Notes: generated by a model not told the origin, from the sequence alone. DNA of 45,280 nucleotides from Bradyrhizobium vignae (GCF_004114425.1 NZ_RDQF01000062.1:1-45280), one strand, 5' to 3'; numbered from the stretch's first letter, positions 9,979-18,849 are shown. Numbers and translations: made by a program.

Positions 9979-11529
9979 ATGGCCGAACGATATCAGGACA
10001 GACCGTTTCCTTCCGATGACTATGGTCGCGGCGGCGATCACTATGGGAAGGCGGAAAATGATCCCTTGGCCGAGCTTGCCCGTCTGATCGGACAGACTGA
10101 TCCGTTCGCAGCGCAGGGGAAGTCGACTGCCCGCCCGCCGGCAGCGCCCGCCCAGAGCTATCATCAAGACGATTACCGCCAGGAAGATGGTCAGCAGGAC
10201 TACGCCGAGCAGGCGCCGCCGCCGCCCGGGCCGCCCTCATGGATGCGGCGCGCGAACGTGCAGCCGCAGCCGGCACCGGAGCCTGACTATTCCGTCTCCG
10301 TCAGCCCGGTTCATCCGTTGCATCGCTATTCAGCCAAGGCTGCCGCGCCCGAGCCTGATGTTCAGCAGCCGCGGGCCTATCAGGATCAAGGTTATCAGGA
10401 TCAGGCCTACCAGCAGCATAGCCAAGCTTACCAGGAGCAGGCTTATCAGGAGCCGTATGCGCAGCCTGATCCATCGCGCTACGACGATGCGCTCTACGGT
10501 CGCCTGGAGACAGGCGAACAGGATTATCAACGCGAGCCGGCTTATCCAGACGACCCTTACGCGTACCAAAGCGACTATCCCGAGGCCGAAGTCGAGGAGC
10601 CGAAGAAGCAGCGCGGTGGCATGATGACGGTCGCGGCGATTCTCGCACTTGCCGTCGTCGGCACCAGTGCGGCGTTCGCCTACAAGACCTATATCGGCTC
10701 GCCTCGCAGCGGCGAGCCGCCGATCATCAAGGCTGACAACACGCCGACCAAGATCGTGCCGGCTCCGACGGACTCCGCGGCCAAGGTACCGGATCGCATG
10801 GTCAGCGGTGACGGCACGGAAAAGATCGTGCCGCGCGAGGAGGCGCCCGTCGACGTCAACGCCAGGGCAGGCGGGCCCCGCGTGGTGTTCCCGCCGCTGA
10901 ACCAGAATGCGAACCCGCCGTCGGTGGCGAGCGTGTCGCCCTCTACCGTGCCGCCGCCGAGCGCAGGGCCGACTCCGAGCAATGGCACGCTGCCGAACAA
11001 TTTGCCGCGTCCGATCAGGACTGTGGCCGTGAAGGGCGATCAGACTGACAGCACCGTGCCGCAATCGGCCGCCGCCAAGCCGACGGCTACGGCGCCGAAG
11101 CCTATTGCCGCGCCCGCTGCACCGGCGGCGCCGCGCAATCCGCCGACCTCGGCCAATGCCAGCGTCAACCAGCCCCTGTCGCTCGCGCCGCAATCGGGAG
11201 CGACGGCCGAGCCTCCGCAGCGGATGGCTGCCACCAACCCGACGCAAATCGCGCCCAGCAGCAGCAGCGGCGGCGGCTACATCGTGCAGGTCTCCTCGCA
11301 GCAAAGTGAGGACAGCGCCGCCGCGTCCTATCGAGTGCTCCAGAGCAAGTACGGCAGCGTGCTCGGCTCCCGTTCGCCGGTGATCAAGCGGGTCGATCTG
11401 ACCGACAAGGGCAAGGGGATCGTCTACCGCGCCTTCGCGGGTCCCTACGCTTCGGCCGAGGAGGCGACGCAGGCTTGCAACAGCCTCAAGTCCGCAGGCC
11501 TGTCTGCCTGCTTCGTCCAGAGGAATTAA
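9979..11529 (+). CDS. Inner-membrane SPOR-domain protein, probable divisome component
   Basis: A 516-residue bitopic membrane protein. Residues 1-210 are cytoplasmic, low in complexity and rich in Gln, Tyr, Pro and Asp, with repeated YQ-D/E-QAYQ units around 130-165. A single transmembrane helix follows at about 215-235 (MMTVAAILALAVVGTSAAFAY). Then comes a Pro/Ala-rich periplasmic linker and a C-terminal SPOR domain at about 434-516 (GGYIVQVSSQ to LSACFVQRN). SPOR domains bind septal peptidoglycan stripped of stem peptides, so a role at the division site is likely. The ATG at 9979 is preferred; the frame is open upstream to 9904 but those residues look like untranslated DNA. Its downstream neighbour nagZ acts in peptidoglycan recycling, consistent with an envelope block. 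The N-terminal Tyr/Gln repeats are poorly conserved low-complexity sequence. Confidence 0.87.
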   Translation: MAERYQDRPFPSDDYGRGGDHYGKAENDPLAELARLIGQTDPFAAQGKSTARPPAAPAQSYHQDDYRQEDGQQDYAEQAPPPPGPPSWMRRANVQPQPAPEPDYSVSVSPVHPLHRYSAKAAAPEPDVQQPRAYQDQGYQDQAYQQHSQAYQEQAYQEPYAQPDPSRYDDALYGRLETGEQDYQREPAYPDDPYAYQSDYPEAEVEEPKKQRGGMMTVAAILALAVVGTSAAFAYKTYIGSPRSGEPPIIKADNTPTKIVPAPTDSAAKVPDRMVSGDGTEKIVPREEAPVDVNARAGGPRVVFPPLNQNANPPSVASVSPSTVPPPSAGPTPSNGTLPNNLPRPIRTVAVKGDQTDSTVPQSAAAKPTATAPKPIAAPAAPAAPRNPPTSANASVNQPLSLAPQSGATAEPPQRMAATNPTQIAPSSSSGGGYIVQVSSQQSEDSAAASYRVLQSKYGSVLGSRSPVIKRVDLTDKGKGIVYRAFAGPYASAEEATQACNSLKSAGLSACFVQRN

Positions 11530-11575
11530 CGGCCGTTTCCTTGACCCCTTCGCGGGGCAGGGTTAATCGGCCGTC

Positions 11576-12604
11576 ATGAGCACGCGGGCCTTCATTACCG
11601 GCGTATCCGGAACGGAACTGACCGCCGCCGAGCGGGAGTTTATCCGTGCCGAACGCCCATGGGGCTTCATTCTCTTCAAACGCAACATCGCGACGCCAGC
11701 GCAAGTTGCTGCATTGGTTGCGGAATTGCGGGCGGTGGCCAATGCGCCCGATGCTCCGGTCCTGATTGATCAGGAGGGCGGACGGGTGCAGCGCCTCGGC
11801 CCGCCGCACTGGCCGGTCTATCCGCCGGGGGCTGTATTCGCGAGTTTGTACGACACTGATTCGGCGCTCGGCCTTTCTGCCGCACGCCTCAGTGCCCGCC
11901 TGATCGCGGCCGATCTTGCCGAACTCGGCATCACCGTGGATTGCCTGCCGCTAGCTGACGTGCCGGTGCCGGGCGCTGACGCGGTCATCGGCAACCGGGC
12001 CTACGGGACCGAGCCGCGAAAGGTCGCGGCGATTGCCCGTGCGGTCACCGAGGGACTGGAGCAGGGCGGTGTGCTGCCGGTTCTCAAGCACATTCCCGGT
12101 CATGGCCGGGCAACCGCCGACACCCATTTCAAGCTGCCGACCGTCGATACGCCCCGGGACGAACTGGAACGCACCGATTTCGCGGCGTTCAGGCCGCTAT
12201 CGGACCTGCCGATGGCCATGACTGCACATGTTGTGTTTAGCGTAGTCGACCCCGTCCATCCGGCGACGACATCTGCGACAATGATTGCTGACGTGATTCG
12301 CGGCGCAATCGGGTTCCAGGGTTTGTTAATGAGTGATGACGTGTCGATGAACGCGCTGTCGGGGAATATCGCCGAACGGACCCGCGCTATCTTCGCGGCC
12401 GGCTGCGATGTGGCCCTGCATTGCAACGGCAACATCGAGGAGATGCGCGACGTCGCCGGCCAGACACCGGAACTGTCCGGCAGAGCATTGGAGCGGGCGA
12501 ATGCCGCGCTCGCCGCACGCAAGCCGCCGCAGCCATTCGACCGCGTGGCCGCGCGCGCCGAACTGGACGCATTGATCGCACGGGCAAACACGGCATCGGC
12601 ATGA
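11576..12604 (+). CDS. nagZ: Beta-N-acetylhexosaminidase of peptidoglycan recycling
   Basis: Glycoside hydrolase family 3 enzyme that removes N-acetylglucosamine from anhydro-muropeptides in the cytoplasm. The 342-residue single-domain protein shows the NagZ signatures: LIDQEGGRVQRL, the catalytic Asp-His loop in KHIPGHGRATADTH at about 171-184, and MSDDVSMNAL around 248-257, which carries the nucleophile aspartate. No signal peptide is seen, as expected for a cytoplasmic enzyme. Its TGA overlaps the ATG of scpA (ATGA), indicating translational coupling. Such linkage of nagZ with scpA and scpB is common in alphaproteobacteria. Confidence 0.93.
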   Translation: MSTRAFITGVSGTELTAAEREFIRAERPWGFILFKRNIATPAQVAALVAELRAVANAPDAPVLIDQEGGRVQRLGPPHWPVYPPGAVFASLYDTDSALGLSAARLSARLIAADLAELGITVDCLPLADVPVPGADAVIGNRAYGTEPRKVAAIARAVTEGLEQGGVLPVLKHIPGHGRATADTHFKLPTVDTPRDELERTDFAAFRPLSDLPMAMTAHVVFSVVDPVHPATTSATMIADVIRGAIGFQGLLMSDDVSMNALSGNIAERTRAIFAAGCDVALHCNGNIEEMRDVAGQTPELSGRALERANAALAARKPPQPFDRVAARAELDALIARANTASA

Positions 12605-13440
12605 CCGCAGAAATCCTATCGTTTGAAACCGGGCGGCCCGCAGAGCTCGCCGAGGGTGAGCCGGCGTTGGTGGTGGACGTCGAGGGCTATGAGGGTCCGC
12701 TCGATCTCTTGCTCGCGCTGGCGCGACAGCAGAAGGTCGACCTCGCCAAGATCTCGATTCTGGCGCTGGCCGACCAATATCTCCATTTCATCGAGGCCGC
12801 GCGAAAGATCCGGCTCGAGCTTGCCGCCGACTACCTGGTCATGGCGGCCTGGCTTGCCTTCCTGAAGTCGCGCCTGCTGCTGCCGGAGCCGCCGAGTGCG
12901 GAAGGTCCGAGCGCGGAGCAGATGGCGACGGCGCTCGCCAATCGCCTGCGCCGGCTGGAAGCCATTCGCGAAGCCGCCAACCGGCTCATGAACAGGCCGC
13001 AATTGCAGCGCGACATCTTCCCGCGCGGCGAGCCCGAGCAAATCGCCGAGATCAAGCACCCGAAATACACGGCGACGCTGTACGACCTGCTCACTGCCTA
13101 TGCCGCGCAGCGCCAGTCGCGGGTGCTGGCGAGCGTGCATCTGGCCAAGCGCACGGTGTGGTCGCTTGCCGAAGCGCGGGCCACGTTGGAGCGGCTGGTC
13201 GGCAGCCTCAACGAACAGGATGACTGGGGCGTGCTCGACGACTTCCTGATCCGGCATGTCGCCGATCCGACGCAGCGCGCGACGGTGTTTGCCTCGAGCT
13301 TTGCCGCCGCGCTCGAATTGGTGCGCGAAGGTCAGCTCGAGCTGAACCAGAAAGAGGCATTTGCGCCGATCTATTTCCGGAAAGGGCGCCCAAAACCGGT
13401 CCCGGACGCAGCTCCTGCGCCTGATGCGCCGGTCGCTTAA
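12601..13440 (+). CDS. scpA: Segregation and condensation protein A (kleisin)
   Basis: Kleisin subunit that bridges the SMC dimer and ScpB in chromosome condensation. The 279-residue protein contains the family signature VDVEGYEGPLDLLLALARQQKVDL near the N-terminus, then ILALADQYLHFIE and the LAADYLVMAAWLAFLKSRLLLP helix. The start is the ATG at 12601, which overlaps the nagZ stop codon by 4 bp; the much longer open frame beginning inside nagZ is not the gene. scpB follows 21 bp downstream. The C-terminal winged-helix region (about 205-265) has the usual FAPIYFRKG-like ending. Confidence 0.93.
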   Translation: MTAEILSFETGRPAELAEGEPALVVDVEGYEGPLDLLLALARQQKVDLAKISILALADQYLHFIEAARKIRLELAADYLVMAAWLAFLKSRLLLPEPPSAEGPSAEQMATALANRLRRLEAIREAANRLMNRPQLQRDIFPRGEPEQIAEIKHPKYTATLYDLLTAYAAQRQSRVLASVHLAKRTVWSLAEARATLERLVGSLNEQDDWGVLDDFLIRHVADPTQRATVFASSFAAALELVREGQLELNQKEAFAPIYFRKGRPKPVPDAAPAPDAPVA

Positions 13441-13461
13441 GTGCAAGAAGGAGAATCTGCC

Positions 13462-14226
13462 ATGGCAAGCCTGGCTGAAGTGCGGGTAGAAGAGGCCGAG
13501 CCGATGGAGAACGAATCCCAGGCACGTCCCGAAGAATTGCGGCTGCTGGAGGCGCTGCTGTTCGCCTCGAGTGAACCGCTGGATACCGCCACGCTGGCCA
13601 AGCGCATGCCCGAGGGCGTCGACGTCAAGGCCGCGCTCGAGCAATTGCGGGCCGATTATGCCTCACGTGGCGTGAACCTCGTCCGCGTCGCCAACAAATG
13701 GACGTTCCGCACCGCCGGCGATCTGGCCTGGCTGATGACACGGGAGAGCACCGAGACCCGCCGCCTGTCGCGCGCCGCGATCGAGGTGCTGGCGATCATC
13801 GCCTATCACCAGCCGGTGACGCGGGCCGAGATCGAGGAGATCCGCGGTGTTGTCACCTCAAAGGGCACGCTCGACGTGCTGCTGGAGACCGGCTGGATCA
13901 AGCCGCGCGGCCGTCGCAAGACGCCGGGCCGTCCGCTCACCTTCGGAACCACCGAGGAGTTCCTGTCGCAGTTCACGCTGGAACAGCTCGGCGACCTGCC
14001 GGGCCTGGAAGAGCTGAAGGGCACGGGTCTTCTGGATTCGCGCCTGCCCACCGGATTTAGCGTGCCTACGCCGTCCGATGACCCTGCTCTGCGCGAGGAC
14101 GAGGATCCGCTGGAACCAGGCGAGGATCTCGATCTTGCGCTGGCGCCTGCGATCGAGCCCGAGACGCCTGAAGGCGGCAATGATGGCGGCGGCGAGGGTG
14201 GCAGCGAAAGCGGCAGCGAGGAGTGA
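13462..14226 (+). CDS. scpB: Segregation and condensation protein B
   Basis: Dimeric winged-helix partner of ScpA and SMC. The 254-residue protein has tandem winged-helix domains between about 20 and 190, including LRLLEALLFASSEPLD, the AIEVLAIIAYHQPVTRAEIEEIRGV segment and LETGWIKPRGRRKTPGRP. An acidic, Gly/Ser/Glu-rich tail follows (about 200-254), longer than in E. coli-type relatives but common in this group. The ATG at 13462 is chosen because AAGGAG lies 9 bp upstream; a GTG at 13441 in the same frame lacks such a site. It is the third gene of the nagZ-scpA-scpB run. Confidence 0.92.
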   Translation: MASLAEVRVEEAEPMENESQARPEELRLLEALLFASSEPLDTATLAKRMPEGVDVKAALEQLRADYASRGVNLVRVANKWTFRTAGDLAWLMTRESTETRRLSRAAIEVLAIIAYHQPVTRAEIEEIRGVVTSKGTLDVLLETGWIKPRGRRKTPGRPLTFGTTEEFLSQFTLEQLGDLPGLEELKGTGLLDSRLPTGFSVPTPSDDPALREDEDPLEPGEDLDLALAPAIEPETPEGGNDGGGEGGSESGSEE

Positions 14227-14278
14227 TGCCCGTTCGACGACGGGGCCCTGCGACCGGTTAACACTAGCAAAATTGCGT

Positions 14279-14318
14279 AGCGCCGACAGCGAATTGGCGC
14301 TGCCTTGGTCCTTGTTTT
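14279..14318 (+). terminator. Weak terminator-like hairpin after scpB
   Basis: AGCGCC (14279-14284) and GGCGCT (14296-14301) form a 6-bp stem; a run of five Ts follows at 14314-14318, 12 nt beyond the stem. The gap makes it a weak candidate for an intrinsic terminator separating scpB from the tat genes. Confidence 0.3.
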
Positions 14319-14391
14319 TGAGCCCTGCCAAGCCTAGGTTTCGGTGAAGATCGGCCGGGTCCCCGGCCATGCGCGTTTGGAGGGTTGCAGG

Positions 14392-14625
14392 ATGGGTTCA
14401 CTCAGCATTTGGCACTGGATCTTGGTGATCGCAGTGGTCCTGCTGCTGTTCGGCCGCGGCAAGATTTCGGATCTGATGGGCGACGTGGCGCAGGGCATCA
14501 AGGCGTTCAAGAAGGGCATGCAGGACGACGACAAGCCCGCCGAGAAGCCCGAGCCGGCCAAGTCGATCGAGCACAATGCTGCGCCGACCGCGGCACGATC
14601 CGACGTCGGCAGCAAGGCCGTCTGA
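14392..14625 (+). CDS. tatA: Twin-arginine translocase subunit TatA
   Basis: Pore-forming subunit of the Tat pathway, which exports folded proteins. The 77-residue protein has one N-terminal transmembrane helix (about 5-21, IWHWILVIAVVLLLF), the FGRGKISDLMGDVAQGIKAFKKG hinge and amphipathic helix, and a polar tail. I use the ATG at 14392, which has GGAGGG about 8 bp upstream; the frame continues 16 codons further up without family similarity. A compact hairpin (GGCCGGG/CCCGGCC, 14353-14368) lies in the leader and could affect expression. It is followed by tatB and tatC in the standard order. Confidence 0.95.
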   Translation: MGSLSIWHWILVIAVVLLLFGRGKISDLMGDVAQGIKAFKKGMQDDDKPAEKPEPAKSIEHNAAPTAARSDVGSKAV

Positions 14626-14714
14626 GCCAGAGAGCACGCGAGACCCGGGTAGCGGCCCCGATCCTGCGCGCAAGGGATTGGGCCGGCTGCGGCTTCGCGT
14701 GAACGGAAGACCTC

Positions 14715-15209
14715 ATGTTCGACATCGGGTGGAGTGAACTGGTCCTCATCGGGGTCGTGGCCCTGATCGCCATCGGCCCGAAAGAGCTGCCGGGCGTGCT
14801 GCGCATGGTCGGGCAGTGGATGGGCAAGGCGCGCAGGATGGCCGCCGAATTCCAGGGTCAGTTCCAGGAGGCGATGCGCGAGGCCGAGATGGCCGACCTC
14901 AAGAAGAGCTTTGACGAGGTCAAGGAGGCTGCCACGGGATTAAATCCGTTGACCTCGCTCCAGAAGGACGTCAGCGACGCGCTGCGCGTCGATGCGCTGG
15001 ACAAGCCGGCAGAGACGCCTGCCACCACAGCTGTCGAGCCCCCTGTTAGCCCGACTACTCCGGAAGCGCCGACGCCCGCGACTTTTGTGGAGGCCGAGGC
15101 ACATGCGGATGCGAACGAGCCGCTCGCGGTCACCCGCGAGATCGAACAGGCACCGGTCGCGCAGGACACCGCGCCACCCGAGGCGATCAAGGACGCCAAA
15201 GCGTCATGA
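14715..15209 (+). CDS. tatB: Twin-arginine translocase subunit TatB
   Basis: Forms the substrate-receptor complex with TatC. The 164-residue protein begins MFDIGWSELVLIGVVALIAIGPKELP, an N-terminal transmembrane helix with the conserved Glu and Pro typical of TatB. An amphipathic, charged helix (about 25-75) and a Pro/Ala/Glu-rich tail follow. Its final codons overlap tatC by 4 bp, so TatB and TatC are likely made in a coupled manner. Confidence 0.95.
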   Translation: MFDIGWSELVLIGVVALIAIGPKELPGVLRMVGQWMGKARRMAAEFQGQFQEAMREAEMADLKKSFDEVKEAATGLNPLTSLQKDVSDALRVDALDKPAETPATTAVEPPVSPTTPEAPTPATFVEAEAHADANEPLAVTREIEQAPVAQDTAPPEAIKDAKAS

Positions 15210-16018
15210 CCGACGCCGATATCGAGGCCAGCAAAGCCCCGCTGATGGACCACCTGATCGAGCTGCGCTCGCGGCTGATCAAGGCGCTGCTCGGCTTTGG
15301 CGTGGCCTTCATCTTCTGCTTCTTCTTCGCCAAGCAGATCTACAACGTGCTGGTCTGGCCGTTCGTGTGGGTCGCGGGGCCCGAGAACTCCAAGTTCATC
15401 TACACGGCGCTGCTGGAATATTTCATCACGCAGCTGAAGCTGGCGCTGTTCGGCGCCGGCTTCATCTCGTTCCCGATCGTCGCGACGCAGATCTACAAAT
15501 TCGTTGCGCCCGGGCTCTACAAGCACGAGAAGCAGGCCTTCCTGCCGTATCTGGTCGCGACGCCGTTCTTCTTCGTGCTGGGCGCGATGCTGGTCTATTT
15601 CGTCGTGCTGCCGATGCTGATCCGATTCTCGCTCGGCATGCAGCAGGCCGGCAGCGATGAGACTGCGCAAATCCAGCTCTTGCCCAAGGTCGGCGAATAT
15701 CTGTCGCTGATGATGTCGCTGATCTTCGCCTTCGGGATCGCCTTCCAGCTCCCGGTGATCCTGACGCTGCTCGGCCGCATCGGCATCATCACCTCGAAAA
15801 TGCTGCGCGAGAAGCGCCGCTATTTCATCGTGATCGCCTTCGTGATCGCAGCCGTGCTGACGCCGCCCGACGTGCTCAGCCAGTGCTCGCTGGCGATCCC
15901 CTTGCTGGCGCTGTACGAGGGCTCGATCATCGCGGTGGCGATGGTGGAGAAGAAGGCTGCAGCCTCGGCGCAAGCCACCGGCACCGACGTATCGACGCCG
16001 GCCAACCCGGCGGAGTAG
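15206..16018 (+). CDS. tatC: Twin-arginine translocase subunit TatC
   Basis: Polytopic inner-membrane protein that recognises the twin-arginine signal. The 270 residues contain about six transmembrane helices and the cytoplasmic N-terminal signature PLMDHLIELRSRLIKALLGFG. The conserved periplasmic and loop regions (KFVAPGLYKHEKQAFLPY; LSLMMSLIFAFGIAFQLPVIL; RRYFIVIAFVIAAVLTPPDVLSQ) are easily recognised. It overlaps tatB by 4 bp. A 102-bp intergenic repeat begins 21 bp after its stop. Confidence 0.96.
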   Translation: MTDADIEASKAPLMDHLIELRSRLIKALLGFGVAFIFCFFFAKQIYNVLVWPFVWVAGPENSKFIYTALLEYFITQLKLALFGAGFISFPIVATQIYKFVAPGLYKHEKQAFLPYLVATPFFFVLGAMLVYFVVLPMLIRFSLGMQQAGSDETAQIQLLPKVGEYLSLMMSLIFAFGIAFQLPVILTLLGRIGIITSKMLREKRRYFIVIAFVIAAVLTPPDVLSQCSLAIPLLALYEGSIIAVAMVEKKAAASAQATGTDVSTPANPAE

Positions 16019-16038
16019 GGCCCCGCAACCCCTCCGCC

Positions 16039-16140
16039 GTCATTCCCCGCGAAAGCGGGGTATCCAGCACGCGGCAGCCCCTCGGAGAATCACCCCGGTC
16101 TCTGGAATACTGGATCGCCCGCTTTCGCGGGCGATGACAG
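16039..16140. repeat. Palindromic intergenic repeat (Bradyrhizobium-type), copy 1
   Basis: The element begins GTCATTCCCCGCGAAAGCGG and ends CCGCTTTCGCGGGCGATGAC, so both ends contain a hairpin and the ends are near mirror images. A related element in the other orientation is at 21623-21722. I recognise the wording from alphaproteobacterial intergenic repeats; no function is known to me. Confidence 0.7.
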
Positions 16141-16166
16141 AGTGCTAGGGAAGCCAGCCATTTGCG

Positions 16167-16193
16167 GGCCTGCAAATCGATGATTTGCAGGCC
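16167..16193. promoter_or_regulatory. Perfect 12-bp-arm hairpin upstream of serS
   Basis: GGCCTGCAAATC (16167-16178) and GATTTGCAGGCC (16182-16193) are exact reverse complements with a 3-nt loop. The element ends 24 bp before the serS ATG and has no T-tract. It may be an operator, a 5'-leader structure or the end of the tatC transcript. Confidence 0.45.
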
Positions 16194-16217
16194 TGCAACA
16201 AGCCCAGGACCACGGCC

Positions 16218-17549
16218 ATGCACGACATCAAATCGATCCGCGACAATCCGCAAGCCTTCGACGCCGGCATCGCACGGCGCGGATTGAACCCGATGTCGGC
16301 CTCGCTGCTGGCGATCGACGAGCGGCGGCGCGCGGCGATTCTGGCCTCGGAGCAGGCGCAGGCGCGGCGCAATGCTGCCTCCAAGGAAATCGGCGACGCC
16401 AAGAAAGCGAAGGACGAAGCGCGCGCGGCGAAGCTGATGGCTGAGGTCGCAGAGCTCAAGACCACGATGCCCGAGCTCGAAGCGGCCGCGAAAGCCGCCG
16501 ACGAGGAGCTGACGAAAGAGCTGTCGGCGATCCCGAACATTCCGTTCGACGAAGTGCCCGATGGGGTCGACGAGCACGGCAACGTGCAGCACCACGTGTT
16601 CGGCAACAGGCGCAATTACGGCTTCGCGCCCAAGCTGCATGACGATCTCGGCACCGCGCTCGGCTATATGGATTTCGAGGCGGCGGCAAAGCTGTCCGGC
16701 GCGCGCTTCGTGGTGCTGAAGAAGGGGCTGGCGCGGCTCGAACGCGCGATCGGCCAGTTCATGCTCGATCTTCACACCACCGAGCATGGCTACACCGAGA
16801 TCAATCCACCTCTGCTGGTGCGCAACGAGGTGATGTTCGGCACCGGGCAATTGCCGAAATTCGAGGACGATCAATTCTGGGCGATCAAGGGCGAGCTGCT
16901 CGCCTCGCCCGATCATGAGCGTTTGAGGACCGAACGCCTCGGCCTAATCCCAACCGCTGAGGTGTCGCTTACTAACCTCGTGCGCGAATCCATCCTCGAC
17001 GAGAAGCAACTGCCGATGCGGCTGACTGCGCTGACGCCGTGCTTCCGTGCGGAGGCGGGTGCCGCAGGGCGTGACACCCGAGGTATGATCCGCCAGCACC
17101 AGTTCACCAAGGTCGAGCTGGTCTCGATCACGACGCCCGAGACAAGCAAGGACGAGCTGGAGCGGATGCTGTCCTGTGCGGAGCAGGTGTTGCAGAAGCT
17201 CGACCTGCATTATCGGGTGATGACGCTCTGCGCAGGTGATATGGGATTTTCGTCGCAGAAAACCTATGACATCGAGGTCTGGATGCCCGGGCAGGGCGAT
17301 GGCGGCATGTTCCGCGAGATCTCGAGCTGCTCGGTCTGCGGCGATTTCCAGGCGCGACGCATGGATGCGCGCTCGCGCGGGCCCGACGGCAAGCCGCGCT
17401 TCGTGCACACGCTGAACGGCTCCGGCACAGCGGTCGGCCGCGCGTTGATCGCGGTGATGGAGACCTATCAGCAGGAGGACGGCTCGATCGCGGTCCCCAG
17501 CGTGCTCCAGCCCTATATGGGCGGGCTGAAGGTGATCGCGCGCGAGTAG
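16218..17549 (+). CDS. serS: Seryl-tRNA synthetase
   Basis: Class II synthetase charging tRNA-Ser (and tRNA-Sec where present). The 443-residue protein has the N-terminal coiled-coil arm (about 30-105, Ala/Glu/Lys-rich) that holds the long variable arm of tRNA. Class II motif 2 is seen in TPCFRAEAGAAGRDTRGM and motif 3 in NGSGTAVGRALIAVMETYQ. I choose the ATG at 16218 because the protein then begins MHDIKSIRDNPQAFD, as in relatives; the frame runs 11 codons further upstream through the hairpin. A GC-rich hairpin without a T-tract (17563-17590) follows the stop codon. Confidence 0.95.
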   Translation: MHDIKSIRDNPQAFDAGIARRGLNPMSASLLAIDERRRAAILASEQAQARRNAASKEIGDAKKAKDEARAAKLMAEVAELKTTMPELEAAAKAADEELTKELSAIPNIPFDEVPDGVDEHGNVQHHVFGNRRNYGFAPKLHDDLGTALGYMDFEAAAKLSGARFVVLKKGLARLERAIGQFMLDLHTTEHGYTEINPPLLVRNEVMFGTGQLPKFEDDQFWAIKGELLASPDHERLRTERLGLIPTAEVSLTNLVRESILDEKQLPMRLTALTPCFRAEAGAAGRDTRGMIRQHQFTKVELVSITTPETSKDELERMLSCAEQVLQKLDLHYRVMTLCAGDMGFSSQKTYDIEVWMPGQGDGGMFREISSCSVCGDFQARRMDARSRGPDGKPRFVHTLNGSGTAVGRALIAVMETYQQEDGSIAVPSVLQPYMGGLKVIARE

Positions 17550-17610
17550 GGTTGCGTAGATCGGGCGGCCGGCTATCCTGCCGGCGCCCGTCAACGCGAA
17601 CTCACCGCTC

Positions 17611-17973
17611 ATGGCCTTGCACCGCGATATCTTCTGGATCGGCCGACAATGGGCCGTGACGGGTGCGGGGATTCAGGCCATCGATCAGCGCCTCCGCGGC
17701 GTCCTCGACATCGAGATCGCGCGGCTCTGGGACGACGATCTCGTGCAGAGCCGGCGCTCCAAGCCCGGCGTCAATACTGCTGACTTCGACAAGGCGTTGA
17801 CGGTGGCGCGCGAACGCTTTCCGCAGGCACCGGACTCTGACCCGTTCGTCGCTCAGCTCAAGGAGCTCGGCGTGATCGAAACTCCCGTCGAGAGTCCGGT
17901 CGTGCCGGCGATGCGGCTGCGTGCGGAAGGCCGCCTGGCGCGCTTCCTGCCGCAATGGCGTATCCGTCGCTGA
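17611..17973 (+). CDS. Small conserved protein of unknown function
   Basis: A 120-residue soluble protein with no signal peptide, membrane helix or recognised domain. It begins MALHRDIFWIGRQWAVTGAG and has a central segment with FDKALTVARERFP. I have a memory of similar short proteins annotated as hypothetical in Rhizobiales, beginning in the same way, but cannot name a family. Codon use looks like its neighbours, with G/C in most third positions. It lies between serS and surE, 61 bp after serS and 108 bp before surE, in a conserved gene order. No function is proposed. Confidence 0.7.
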   Translation: MALHRDIFWIGRQWAVTGAGIQAIDQRLRGVLDIEIARLWDDDLVQSRRSKPGVNTADFDKALTVARERFPQAPDSDPFVAQLKELGVIETPVESPVVPAMRLRAEGRLARFLPQWRIRR

Positions 17974-18081
17974 CACGACCAGATCGGGAACCTGACGGCG
18001 GACCGCAATCGTCCGGTTTGCCTGATCGGCCCTAGCCGGATAAGACGGCTCAGAACCGCTTTCAGGAATCGTAGCTCCCGC

Positions 18082-18849
18082 ATGCGCATCCTCTGCACCA
18101 ATGACGACGGCATCCACGCTCCCGGCCTCAAGGTCGTGGAGGAGATCGCGCGCGCCTTGTCCGACGACGTCTGGGTGGTGGCGCCCGAGCTCGACCAGTC
18201 CGGCGTGTCGCATTCGCTGTCGCTGAACGATCCACTGCGCCTGCGCGAGGTCGGCCCGCGGCACTTTGCCGTGCGCGGCACACCGACGGACTGCGTCATC
18301 ATGGGGGCCCGCCACATCCTGGGTGCCAAGCTGCCCGATGTCGTGCTGTCCGGCGTCAACAAAGGTCGCAACGTCGCCGAAGACGTCGTCTATTCCGGCA
18401 CCATTGCTGGCGCGTTGGAGGGCACCATCTTAGGGCTCCCATCATTCGCACTGTCGCAGGAGTTCAGTGTCGAAACCCGCGAACGGCCGCCGTGGGACAC
18501 CGCGCGCAAATTCGGGCCCGATATCCTGCGCAAGGTAATCGCCGCCGGCGTTCCGAAGGACACCGTCATCAACATCAACTTCCCGTCCTGCGCGCCGGAG
18601 GATGTGCTGGGCATCCGCGTCACGCGGCAAGGCAAGCGCAATCTGGGCTTCCTCAGGATCGACGAGCGCAAGGACGGCCGCGGCAACCCTTATTTCTGGA
18701 TCGGATTCGAACGCACCGCGATGCTCGACACGCCCGCCGACGGCACCGATCTCGCAGCGCTGCGCGAGCGCTACGTCTCAGTCACTCCGCTCAGGCTCGA
18801 CCGCACCGACGAAGCGTTTTCGGAAGAGCTGAGCGCGATGCTGAAATAG
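18082..18849 (+). CDS. surE: 5'/3'-nucleotidase SurE
   Basis: Metal-dependent survival protein and nucleotidase acting on nucleoside monophosphates. The 255-residue protein carries the acidic metal site NDDGIHAPG at 7-15 (D8, D9), the serine in DQSGVSHSLS (about residue 39-43), the RGTPTDCV loop and SGVNKGRN with the conserved asparagine. It is the first gene of the surE-pcm-nlpD order common in proteobacteria, but here a reverse-strand receiver gene is inserted between surE and pcm. Its stop lies only 2 bp from the stop of that convergent gene, leaving no space for a separate terminator. Confidence 0.95.
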   Translation: MRILCTNDDGIHAPGLKVVEEIARALSDDVWVVAPELDQSGVSHSLSLNDPLRLREVGPRHFAVRGTPTDCVIMGARHILGAKLPDVVLSGVNKGRNVAEDVVYSGTIAGALEGTILGLPSFALSQEFSVETRERPPWDTARKFGPDILRKVIAAGVPKDTVININFPSCAPEDVLGIRVTRQGKRNLGFLRIDERKDGRGNPYFWIGFERTAMLDTPADGTDLAALRERYVSVTPLRLDRTDEAFSEELSAMLK

